Assembly: GCF_002019595.1 (NCBI RefSeq)
Contig: NZ_KV917369.1
Coordinates: forward strand, 2,070,417 to 2,134,416
Origin: Priestia abyssalis
GTDB taxonomy: Bacteria > Bacillota > Bacilli > Bacillales > Bacillaceae_H
DNA length: 64,000 bases
Direction: 5' to 3'
Shown here: one piece after another, positions 8,502-15,425 of the stretch
Layout: each line of letters starts with the position of its first letter
Numbering within the stretch: the stretch's first letter is position 1
Translations under genes and position numbers: made by a program
The notes under the pieces: model-generated
What the model was told of the DNA's origin: nothing
Seen by the model: the letters and a program-made list of their open reading frames with translations, nothing else
Database searches by the model: none

Positions 8502-9755
8502 GTGTTGAAACGGAAGATGGTAGTATTAAATACAACAATGATGCTTGGATTGGGAAGTTTGTTTACGGGTCCGGCTGCCTTTGCTGAATCGATTCATGAG
8601 ATGAAAATGAAAAAAGAGGCCATTCAACAACAGCGCATAGAGGCACAGTCACGTATACAACTTGCGGAAAAGGAAGTTGTCCGTCTTCAAGAGGAACAAA
8701 GGAAAATGTTTGAGCAAATTAAGCGCCTTGATTTAGCATTTAATGAAAATCAGATAAAAGTTCAAGAAACGCAGGAAGAAATTACAAAAAGATCAGCTGA
8801 AATTAAAGAGCTGGAAAGTGAGATTGCGATATTAAAAGAACAGTTTGAAAAGCGTCATGAATTATTAAGAGAACGCGTACGCTCTTTTCAAGAAAGCGGC
8901 GGGAAAGTTAATTACCTGGAAGTATTGCTTGGCTCTTCAACCTTTGGAGACTTTATTGAACGGGCGGTTGCTGTGAGCACCATCGCAAAAGCCGACCAGG
9001 ATATACTGGAACAAACGCAGGAAGACCAACAGAAATTAGAAGAGAAGCAAGCAATTGTCCAGAAAAAGTTAGCCGATTTACAAGGCTTGAAAACAGAACT
9101 TGACGGTATGATGGCCCAATTAAAGGAACAGAAAGCCCAAAAGGATGCGTTAATCGAAGAGTTGGAAGCGAAGGAAAAAGAAAATGCAAGCTTAAAGGCT
9201 GAGCTGCAGAAAAAAGACGGAAGTTTGGCTCTGCAAGAGTCTTCCATCCAGCAAGATATTATAGAGAAACTAAAGCGGAGCGGAGAATTGGAGGCAGCAA
9301 GAAGACAAGCAGCCATGAAAGAAACATATTCAGATGAAGCTACAGTTCCTGTAAGCAGCAATATTCGGGATGTCGTGACGGTCGGTAATAAGTGGATCGG
9401 GAATTCTGCTTATGTGTTTGGCGGCGGCCGAAATCAATACGATATAGCCAATGGATTATTTGATTGTTCTGCGTTTGTGCACTGGGCCTTTTCACAAGTA
9501 GGGATTAAACTAGGATCGGTTGGCTCCGTCAGTACGGAAAGTTTAAAGCGAATGGGAACACAAGTGCCGGTAAGCCAAATGCAGCCGGGAGATCTCGTAT
9601 TCTTTGATACTTATAAAAAAGATGGACATGTTGCAATCTATGTAGGTAATGGTAAATTCATAGGATCGCAAAGTTCAACGGGTGTCGCGGTTGCGGACAT
9701 GTCCCACGGCTACTGGAAGCAGAAATTCAACGGCCGCGTTAAACGGCTTTCATGA
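8502..9755 (+). CDS. cwlO: Secreted NlpC/P60 D,L-endopeptidase, CwlO-like
   Basis: 417 residues from a GTG (8502; a TTG at 8505 is possible) behind GGAGG. A signal peptide ends around residue 28 (GPAAFAES). Residues ~35-270 are a long coiled coil rich in Glu, Lys and Gln, with the VNYLEVLLGSSTFGDFIERAVAVS segment typical of CwlO N-terminal domains. The C-terminal ~130 residues are NlpC/P60 with Cys in DCSAFVHWAF and His in DGHVAIYVG. The enzyme cuts D-Glu-diaminopimelate links in peptidoglycan so that the wall can expand; in B. subtilis it depends on FtsEX. The perfect WalR box upstream supports the assignment. Confidence 0.88.
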   Translation: MLKRKMVVLNTTMMLGLGSLFTGPAAFAESIHEMKMKKEAIQQQRIEAQSRIQLAEKEVVRLQEEQRKMFEQIKRLDLAFNENQIKVQETQEEITKRSAEIKELESEIAILKEQFEKRHELLRERVRSFQESGGKVNYLEVLLGSSTFGDFIERAVAVSTIAKADQDILEQTQEDQQKLEEKQAIVQKKLADLQGLKTELDGMMAQLKEQKAQKDALIEELEAKEKENASLKAELQKKDGSLALQESSIQQDIIEKLKRSGELEAARRQAAMKETYSDEATVPVSSNIRDVVTVGNKWIGNSAYVFGGGRNQYDIANGLFDCSAFVHWAFSQVGIKLGSVGSVSTESLKRMGTQVPVSQMQPGDLVFFDTYKKDGHVAIYVGNGKFIGSQSSTGVAVADMSHGYWKQKFNGRVKRLS

Positions 9756-9823
9756 CAAAATGGTCCTGGCCCACAAGTTTCTCATCGAATGAAACAGTTT
9801 ATAAAGGAAATCTTGTTAAAAAG

Positions 9824-9866
9824 GCAGACTCTAAACCCAATGGGGTGTTGGAGTTTGCTTTTTTTA
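9824..9866 (+). terminator. Terminator after the CwlO-like gene
   Basis: GCAGACTCTAAACCC pairs, with G-U pairs, to GGGTGTTGGAGTTTGC and is followed by a run of seven T. Confidence 0.75.
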
Positions 9867-9962
9867 ATCTCTCTTTTTCGGGTAATACTTATTTTTTCCT
9901 ATTTTGGCTCATAATAAAGAAGGATCAAAAAGAATAGAGCCATTGAAAAAGGAGTAGACATC

Positions 9963-10154
9963 ATGGGCGCAATTGAACGAAGCGGTTATCGGTTTGAACC
10001 TGAGTTTAGTGTTATTAATCAAAATGGAGCAGTTCATGTATATCAAAATGGGGAGTTCATAGAGGAAATTACATTTACATTTTCGGGAGAGTTTCCAGAA
10101 CATGACCAAATCGAAGAGCTTGTTGATAAGTATTGTCAACAACATCATTTATAA
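9963..10154 (+). CDS. ybxH: YbxH family protein
   Basis: A 63-residue protein behind AAAAAGGAG. The MGAIERSGYRFEPEFSV start and the QNGAVHVYQNGEFIEEI core match what I recall of the small Bacillus YbxH family. Predominantly beta N-terminal half, acidic C-terminus (EHDQIEELVDKYC). Function is not known. It stands alone between the cwlO-like terminator and a strong hairpin at 10358. Confidence 0.7.
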   Translation: MGAIERSGYRFEPEFSVINQNGAVHVYQNGEFIEEITFTFSGEFPEHDQIEELVDKYCQQHHL

Positions 10155-10357
10155 ATGGGAATCGTCTATTATTTTCTGGTGGTTCTATTTCAAACATTTT
10201 TATATCGAACACGGTTGGTTCGAAAGAAGTTTTGGGACCATTTTTCTTCCTATTCATTTCGCTGTGCTCTCATGGGGTGAATACATATATTCTCTGCTTT
10301 TAAGGCTTCGCAAACATTAATCGTTATCGATATCAGCGAAAAAACAATTCCAAATAA

Positions 10358-10428
10358 CTCTGTTCGTACGATAGACCTGCTATTCAATCCGTGTAGGGTG
10401 AGGCTATCGTATGATCAGAGTTTCTTTT
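10358..10428 (+). terminator. Long stem-loop terminator after ybxH
   Basis: CTCTGTTCGTACGATAG pairs with CTATCGTATGATCAGAG (two G-U or mismatched positions) over a 29-base loop and is followed by TTTCTTTT. Between ybxH and the carboxypeptidase gene (10155-10572) I see no other supported feature. Confidence 0.6.
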
Positions 10429-10572
10429 ATAGATAAATATATCGAATTTTCGGCCTATTTAAAGGTTTTTGGATAAGTTTGTCAAATTTATTTAATAGAT
10501 TTGGTAAAAATCAGGAAGGGCTTGAGAAACAACTAGTACTTCGTGCCCTATTCTTATAAGGGGGAATCGTTG

Positions 10573-11703
10573 ATGTTGAAACAGAAATTCACAAAGAAGG
10601 TACTGATACCTTTAGCCGCATGCATGGCCATCGCTTCTCCAGGGGTTGCGCAAGAGCCAACAACTCCGGGAGGACCATCAACCAATGGGAATGATACGTT
10701 AAATAGTATCGTAACCTATGAGGATATGCAAAAAACCTTACATAAAATCGAGCATAGCAGCCACGGTCTTGGAAAAGTTGAGGTGTTTACACTCGATCAG
10801 TACGGAAAGACGGAACAAAATCGAAGTATTTATGCCGCAACCATCGGAACAGGCAAAACGAAAGTATGGATACAGGCCCAAATTCATGGCGATGAAAAGC
10901 TTGTAACAGAGGCAGCGCTGCAAATTCTGAAAAATTTGAGCAGCAGCCAAAATGCGGATGTTGAAACCATTTTAGAAGAGCTCACAATTTATGTCATTCC
11001 AATGTATAATCCCGATGGCTCCATTATGAATAAACGTCAGACACTAGTACAAGAAACTGGTCAATACGTCGACCTGAACCGTGACTGGAAAGAAGAAGGT
11101 GGATTTGAAGCAAAAGAATCATTGACTGTTTATAAGTATTGGGTGGAGGTTAAGCCTGACTATGCGATTGACCTCCATCACCAAGGATTCAAAACGGTTT
11201 ATGGGACAAATGAGTCTACATCGTTCTCCTTAGGGGTATCACTGGCTCCGGATGGACCGACCTTGCCAAACATCTATGATGGCCTGTATAACAAGGTGAC
11301 GAAACAAATGGTCACATATGTTTATGACGAACTAAACAAGTATGGTTATACACATATCGACCGTTATCAAGTAGGTGCGGGAGAGCAAAAATACGATATT
11401 GATATTAAAGGCGGGGTCGTCTCCGGTATGATGCTTGGATTGGACTATGACGGGCTGAATCCAGAAAAACACAGTAATCCGGCCATTTTCTTTGAGACGA
11501 AAGGGAATTCCCGAGAGGGCGGATTGGGGCAAAAATCGAATGGTTATTTGACAAAGCAAAACTATCAAGCACTGAAAGCTATTTTGTATGGAATTGCTTC
11601 GAAAGAGGTGTTTGACGTGGAGGAAGAGCGCTGGTATGAAATTCCGGCCTATCCGGTTGCAGGGTATCAAACAGATACGGGGATTATTCCAAAAATTGAT
11701 TAA
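10573..11703 (+). CDS. Secreted M14 zinc carboxypeptidase
   Basis: I use the ATG at 10573, eight bases behind AAGGGGG; a GTG at 10543 would add ten residues. 376 residues with a signal peptide (LKQKFTKKVLIPLAACMAIA, cleavage near GVAQEP). The M14 sites are present: QIHGDEKL (HxxE zinc ligands), YVDLNRDW, DLHHQG (third zinc His) and FFETKG (catalytic Glu). It probably trims peptides outside the cell. The frame stays open for 39 codons after the TAA at 11701, so the protein may once have been longer. Confidence 0.85.
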   Translation: MLKQKFTKKVLIPLAACMAIASPGVAQEPTTPGGPSTNGNDTLNSIVTYEDMQKTLHKIEHSSHGLGKVEVFTLDQYGKTEQNRSIYAATIGTGKTKVWIQAQIHGDEKLVTEAALQILKNLSSSQNADVETILEELTIYVIPMYNPDGSIMNKRQTLVQETGQYVDLNRDWKEEGGFEAKESLTVYKYWVEVKPDYAIDLHHQGFKTVYGTNESTSFSLGVSLAPDGPTLPNIYDGLYNKVTKQMVTYVYDELNKYGYTHIDRYQVGAGEQKYDIDIKGGVVSGMMLGLDYDGLNPEKHSNPAIFFETKGNSREGGLGQKSNGYLTKQNYQALKAILYGIASKEVFDVEEERWYEIPAYPVAGYQTDTGIIPKID

Positions 11704-11765
11704 AGCGGTCTGATCGTTTCACCCGGTCTCAATGAACGTGAATATATGACAGAACGGTTATTTGA

Positions 11766-11821
11766 CCCTGTCACGGAATTTTCGATTCAATTGGGGTTTC
11801 CGGACAGGGCCTTTTTGGTTT
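11766..11821 (+). terminator. Terminator after the M14 gene
   Basis: CCCTGTC...GGAA pairs with TTCC.GACAGGG and is followed by CCTTTTTGGTTT. Confidence 0.6.
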
Positions 11822-12032
11822 AAGGCTTAAAGGAGCCATCTCTTTAGGCATGGCTGAGAGCGTAAAATAACTCTTCTTTTTTATAAAAAATAGTAATAAA
11901 ATGATAGATATACACTAATGCAAGGTGTAAAATTTGATACCGAAATCAGTAAGAAAATGAACATCATTTGAAAAGGAGGGGGAAATAAAACCTTATATAG
12001 AAGTTAAAAGCTATCACGATCTTCCCTTTAGA

Positions 12033-12046
12033 TGAAAGCGCTTATA
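12033..12046 (+). promoter_or_regulatory. cre-like site (CcpA) upstream of the oxygenase gene
   Basis: TGAAAGCGCTTATA matches the cre consensus TGWNANCGNTNWCA at all fixed positions except one. It lies about 85 bases before the start codon. In the same gap (11822-12128) a strong AAGGAGGGGG at about 11972 is followed by ATA instead of ATG and a 16-codon frame. Confidence 0.45.
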
Positions 12047-12128
12047 CTATTTAATGAATGGACGCTTTCAGTAACAGACTCAGCTAATTATTTTGAAAAA
12101 TAAAAATATTCGAAAAGGTTGATGAACG

Positions 12129-12785
12129 TTGATAATGGATGCTAAAGAATTAACGATTAAAGAACAAACTATTTTTAATCACATTGGCAATAAAATTAAA
12201 ACAGAAGATAGAGAAATTAATATAATTGCTAGATTAGAAGAACCACTAATCGTCATTCTGGGAAATGTGTTAAGTGATGAAGAATGTGATGAGCTAATTA
12301 GGTTGTCAAAAGATAATCTTCAGCGTTCAAAAATTGGAGATGTACGTGAAGTAAATGAACTCAGAACAAGTAGCAGTACGTTTTTGAAAGAAAGCGAAAA
12401 CGACATTATCACAAGAGTTGAAAAAAGAATATCGTCTATCATGAATGTACCTGCCCAACATGGAGAGGGTCTTCAAGTGCTTAATTATAAAATCGGTCAA
12501 GAGTATAAAGCACATTTTGACTTTTTTTCGTCAGCAAATAAATCAGTTAATAATCCTAGAATTAGCACACTCGTCATGTACTTAAACGATGTAGAGCAGG
12601 GTGGAGAAACCTTTTTTCCTAAGCTTAATTTTTCAGTTTCTCCACAAAAGGGGATGGCAGTGTACTTCGAATATTTTTATCATGATCAGACTTTAAACGA
12701 GCTAACCTTACATGGTGGAGCACCAGTTATAAATGGAGATAAGTGGGCTGCGACACAATGGATGAGAAGAAAATCATTAAAATAA
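12129..12785 (+). CDS. 2-oxoglutarate/Fe(II) oxygenase, prolyl-4-hydroxylase type
   Basis: 218 residues from a TTG at 12129, ten bases behind AAAAGG; an ATG at 12135 is the alternative. The double-stranded beta-helix core shows the iron-binding HFDFF and the distal ELTLHGG His, plus Lys in NGDKWAATQW that would bind 2-oxoglutarate. Length and layout match the bacillary P4H known from B. anthracis, which hydroxylates proline in collagen-like peptides. A cre-like site upstream suggests catabolite control. No collagen-like substrate gene is in this window. Confidence 0.85.
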   Translation: MIMDAKELTIKEQTIFNHIGNKIKTEDREINIIARLEEPLIVILGNVLSDEECDELIRLSKDNLQRSKIGDVREVNELRTSSSTFLKESENDIITRVEKRISSIMNVPAQHGEGLQVLNYKIGQEYKAHFDFFSSANKSVNNPRISTLVMYLNDVEQGGETFFPKLNFSVSPQKGMAVYFEYFYHDQTLNELTLHGGAPVINGDKWAATQWMRRKSLK

Positions 12786-12897
12786 AAAGGTTTGATAAAT
12801 AAGCCGCTTTAACTATGAGTGGGTCATTCAAAACAGGTTCAGTAATATTATCCAAGGAATAAATTGATTTTAGCTATGGGTTCATTTTTATAACAAT

Positions 12898-12911
12898 TGG
12901 AAGCGTTTACC
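12898..12911 (+). promoter_or_regulatory. Second cre-like site
   Basis: TGGAAGCGTTTACC agrees with the cre consensus at 12 of 14 positions. A TATAAT follows at about 12923, then a terminator, so any transcript from here would be under 50 bases. Confidence 0.25.
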
Positions 12912-12942
12912 GAGAAACGATTTATAATGAATTACATAAGAA

Positions 12943-12970
12943 AAGTCGATGAAAACATCGACTTTTTTAT
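12943..12970 (+). terminator. Terminator; insertion niche of the TnpB element
   Basis: AAGTCGATG pairs with CATCGACTT and is followed by TTTTAT. The TnpB element starts directly behind this T-tract. Confidence 0.8.
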
Positions 12971-13054
12971 CATTTACCGACAGAAGACTCCCACCTCAAG
13001 GAAGGTGAAGGGCGTAGCCCAATGAGTAGGTGGGAGATGAATGTCGGTTGGCGG

Positions 13055-13098
13055 TAGACAAAATTTTCCTTATGATGGTATAATAGGAACAAATGTTC
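13055..13098 (+). promoter_or_regulatory. tnpB promoter with LexA-type SOS box
   Basis: TAGACA at 13055 and TATAAT at 13079-13084 are separated by 18 bases. Two bases behind the -10, GAACAAATGTTC at 13087-13098 fits the Bacillus LexA (DinR) core GAAC-N4-GTTC and the extended R-N-R-Y pattern inside it. Confidence 0.55.
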
Positions 13099-13118
13099 TT
13101 ATTTGTGAGGTGAACTAC

Positions 13119-14294
13119 ATGTTAGTGAACAAAGCCTACAAGTTTCGTGTCTACCCCAACAAAAAACAAATGGAGCTAATGAATAAAACCATTGGCTGTT
13201 CAAGATTCGTCTTCAATTTTTTCCTCGGTAAACAAAAAGAAAAAGATGCTTATTGGTCGATCGTCCAAGAAATGGTTCAAAACGGACAGTTTTCAACCAA
13301 TAACTGGAAAGTGACATGTTTAAATAAATACGAAACGGTGAAAGCACTTCCCGAACTAAAAAAACACTACTCTTTTTTAAAGGAAGTCGATAGTATTGCC
13401 CTCCAAAAATCAGTCGAACAGTTAGCTGATTCTTATGATCGCTATTACAAAAAACAAAATAAGCTACCACGTTTTAAGTCCAAAAAGAATCCGGTTCAAT
13501 CTTATACGACCAAACATACCAATGGAAATATAGCGGTTATAGGCAACTATATAAAATTGCCCAAACTCGGTCTCGTCCGTTTTGCGAAAAGTCGTGAAGT
13601 TGAAGGACGAATTTTAAGTGCGACCATCAGGCGAAATCCTTCCGATAAATATTTTGTTTCCTTAGCTACCGAATCGGAGGTAACGGAATTACCAAAAACC
13701 CATTCAGCTATTGGACTGGATGTCGGCTTAAAAGATTTTGCCATTCTTTCAGATGGAACCATCTACTCGAATCCAAAATTTTTCCGCGCGTTAGAAGAAA
13801 AGTTAGCGAAAGCACAAAGAGTGATGAGCAGAAGAACCATAGGCGGTGCGAATTGGTCCAAAGCCAAAAGGAAAGTCGCCCGTATTCATGAAAAGATTGC
13901 GAATAGGAGAAAAGATTACTTGGACAAAATTTCCACTGAGATTGTCAAAAACCACGACATCATCGGGATGGAAGACTTGTCTGTAAGTAATATGCTTAAA
14001 AATCACCATCTTGCTAAAGCAATCAGCGAGGTATCTTGGTCACAATTCAAAACGATGATGGAATACAAAGCAAAATGGTATGGAAAACAAGTGATAACGG
14101 TAGGGAAAAACTTTCCTTCCAGTCAGCTTTGTTCCGATTGTGGCCACCAAAACAAAGACGTTAAACATCTCGGATTGCGTGAATGGGAATGTCCTAAGTG
14201 TCATACCCATCATCATCGGGATGTTAACGCAGGAATCAACCTAAAAAACGAAGCCGTAAGACTTCTAACCGCAGGGACTGCGGGGATCGCCTAA
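13119..14294 (+). CDS. tnpB: RNA-guided nuclease TnpB (IS605 OrfB)
   Basis: I start at the ATG at 13119 behind GTGAGGTG, giving 391 residues beginning [17 protein letters not shown], the standard TnpB N-terminus. The RuvC residues are intact: Asp in [12 protein letters not shown], Glu in [12 protein letters not shown] and Asp in [17 protein letters not shown] zinc finger has CSDCG and CPKC pairs. TnpB proteins use an omega RNA from the element's right end to cut DNA next to a short TAM, which helps the element persist. The intact reading frame suggests an active nuclease. Confidence 0.92.
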   Translation: MLVNKAYKFRVYPNKKQMELMNKTIGCSRFVFNFFLGKQKEKDAYWSIVQEMVQNGQFSTNNWKVTCLNKYETVKALPELKKHYSFLKEVDSIALQKSVEQLADSYDRYYKKQNKLPRFKSKKNPVQSYTTKHTNGNIAVIGNYIKLPKLGLVRFAKSREVEGRILSATIRRNPSDKYFVSLATESEVTELPKTHSAIGLDVGLKDFAILSDGTIYSNPKFFRALEEKLAKAQRVMSRRTIGGANWSKAKRKVARIHEKIANRRKDYLDKISTEIVKNHDIIGMEDLSVSNMLKNHHLAKAISEVSWSQFKTMMEYKAKWYGKQVITVGKNFPSSQLCSDCGHQNKDVKHLGLREWECPKCHTHHHRDVNAGINLKNEAVRLLTAGTAGIA

Positions 14295-14378
14295 TCCATA
14301 ACTGGTGGATACACTGGTGTTCTTAGGAATCTCCCGCTTCAAACAGCCCATAAGGGGGTTAAGCGGTGAGTAGTTCAA
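14240..14378 (+). ncRNA. Putative omega (reRNA) scaffold of TnpB
   Basis: In this family the guide RNA overlaps the 3' end of tnpB and the right end. The stretch after the tnpB stop contains a structured region with CCGCTT/AAGCGG arms and ends near TTCAA. The guide would then start at about 14379 (TTGGCTATATAG...). The 5' end is not determinable from sequence alone. Confidence 0.45.
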
Positions 14379-14383
14379 TTGGC

Positions 14384-14416
14384 TATATAGATTGATTTAG
14401 AAAATCCAACCATGAT
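14384..14416 (+). repeat. Partial copy of double-hairpin repeat
   Basis: TATATAGATTGATTTAGAAA matches the start of the repeat at 32169 and 41503 with one change, and a CATGA word follows; the rest is lost. It abuts the right end of the TnpB element. Confidence 0.5.
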
Positions 14417-14507
14417 CTTTAAAAGAGTCTTAATTTAAAAGGCTGACAGAACATGGACATATTCGTTATAGTTAATAGTAACGAAACGAATAAAAGGGAT
14501 GAAAAGA

Positions 14508-14927
14508 ATGGAAGGAACAAAGGTGAAAAGAAGAACGGGGAAAGTGAAGAAACAGGGAGAGGTTAATCAAGACAAGCAGCAGCCTGAGGAAACAGTCAAA
14601 AAAAGGGGCGGAAAGGTAAAAAAAGAGCCGAAAGAAGCCCCCTCGACAACGAAGACACCAGTGAAAAAAGGGAAGCAAAAAAAGGTGAAAAAGAAAGGAA
14701 ATATGCTTCAGAGCATCAACTTCGCCCGGACATTGAGATCCATTTTCTTGATTTCGATCGGTTTGCTTATCTTCTATCTATATTATCTGCAGACAGAAGG
14801 GGTGTTGATAACAGGGATTCAGCATATATGGAGCAATTACAAACAGGCGCTGTTCTCGATTTTAGGATTTGTTGCCTACAGCGGTCTGCTTTTTTATATG
14901 GGATTTAGAAAAGGAAGAAAAAAATAA
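14508..14927 (+). CDS. Hypothetical protein, Lys-rich tail and two membrane helices
   Basis: 139 residues if started at the ATG at 14508, nine bases behind AAAAGGG; the ATG at 14499 touches that site and is less likely. Residues 1-65 are extremely basic and probably disordered (KVKKQGEVNQDKQQ, KKGKQKKVKKKG). Two hydrophobic segments follow (SIFLISIGLLIFYLYYL and ALFSILGFVAYSGLLFYM) and the end is basic again. I do not recognise the family. The long basic tail would lie in the cytoplasm by the positive-inside rule and could bind nucleic acid or acidic lipids; that is speculation. Confidence 0.6.
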   Translation: MEGTKVKRRTGKVKKQGEVNQDKQQPEETVKKRGGKVKKEPKEAPSTTKTPVKKGKQKKVKKKGNMLQSINFARTLRSIFLISIGLLIFYLYYLQTEGVLITGIQHIWSNYKQALFSILGFVAYSGLLFYMGFRKGRKK

Positions 14928-14928
14928 A

Positions 14929-15036
14929 TAGGGTGGCTCAAAAGGCCTGGAAATCAAGCCTTTTGAGCCACCCTACTGAAAGGACCCGTCATGAGAATCC
15001 AGTAAAATCAAGGATTCAGTAACGGGTCCTTTCAGT
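14929..15036. terminator. Two perfect hairpins side by side
   Basis: First hairpin: GGGTGGCTCAAAAGGC (14931-14946) with GCCTTTTGAGCCACCC (14958-14973). Second: ACTGAAAGGACCCGT (14975-14989) with ACGGGTCCTTTCAGT (15022-15036), with an inner GAATCC/GGATTC stem. Neither has a clean T-run. The first belongs to the GGCTCAAAAG hairpin type also seen at 23421 and 42643. Confidence 0.5.
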
Positions 15037-15083
15037 ATCTAATAAAACGAAATGATAAGTAAAAAACGGAGTGGGTTAATTCG

Positions 15084-15170
15084 ATGAAAGTAGAAGTGTA
15101 TCGTCCGGATGGGCAAGTAGTTGGTGGATTTAATGGCCGGAAACGGTTGCGATTTAATAAAAATACTTAA
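15084..15170 (+). CDS. Possible 28-residue peptide
   Basis: An ATG at 15084, about ten bases behind GGAGTGG, opens a frame reading MKVEVYRPDGQVVGGFNGRK and ending at TAA 15168-15170. A terminator follows at 15189. The peptide is basic and not recognised. It could equally be the remnant of a longer gene. Confidence 0.3.
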   Translation: MKVEVYRPDGQVVGGFNGRKRLRFNKNT

Positions 15171-15188
15171 AATATTATATGCTGTAAG

Positions 15189-15224
15189 GGAAAAGAGGCT
15201 GTTCAAAAGCCTCTTTTCCTTTTT
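15189..15224 (+). terminator. Terminator before the germination operon
   Basis: GGAAAAGAGGC pairs with GCCTCTTTTCC and five T follow. From here to 15425 I see only AT-rich leader. Confidence 0.75.
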
Positions 15225-15425
15225 GGGGGTTCAGAAAAGGAGGATGTGTATGGGCCCCCAATCTAAACAGATATGAGGCTGTTCAGCAGCCAATAGGCAA
15301 ATGATGAAGAAACTCTGAGGAGGAAGAAAAAGGTATTAAATCAGGAAAGAAGGAGAAAATGAATATTTAGATGAAACATCGAACACTTCATTCGATGACA
15401 ATGCAGATTTGGAGTGTTATGGAAT

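Larger units (their letters stand above)
12971..14378 (+). mobile_element. IS605-superfamily element, IS1341-type (tnpB only)
   Basis: The left end begins just after TTTAT (12966-12970) with a subterminal hairpin whose arms are CTCCCACCT (about 12989) and AGGTGGGAG (about 13028). The right end carries a hairpin with arms CCGCTT and AAGCGG (about 14334-14366) and appears to stop at TTCAA (14374-14378). There is no tnpA, so movement would need a transposase in trans. No target duplication is expected for this superfamily. Boundaries are my reading of the hairpins and are uncertain by a few bases. Confidence 0.7.

Noticed and set aside
9752..9937. 61-codon frame after the CwlO-like gene
   Set aside because: It spans the terminator hairpin and T-run, has no ribosome site and the product looks like translated non-coding DNA.
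10102..10320. 72-codon frame overlapping ybxH
   Set aside because: It overlaps the end of a well supported small gene in another frame, has no clear ribosome site, and its high aromatic content reflects AT-rich DNA.
11822..11880. Possible TPP riboswitch because of GGCTGAGAG
   Set aside because: The other conserved THI-box parts are missing and no thiamine gene follows.
14499..14510. ATG at 14499 as start of the Lys-rich membrane protein
   Set aside because: It directly touches the ribosome site AAAAGGG, so ATG 14508 at nine bases is more likely.
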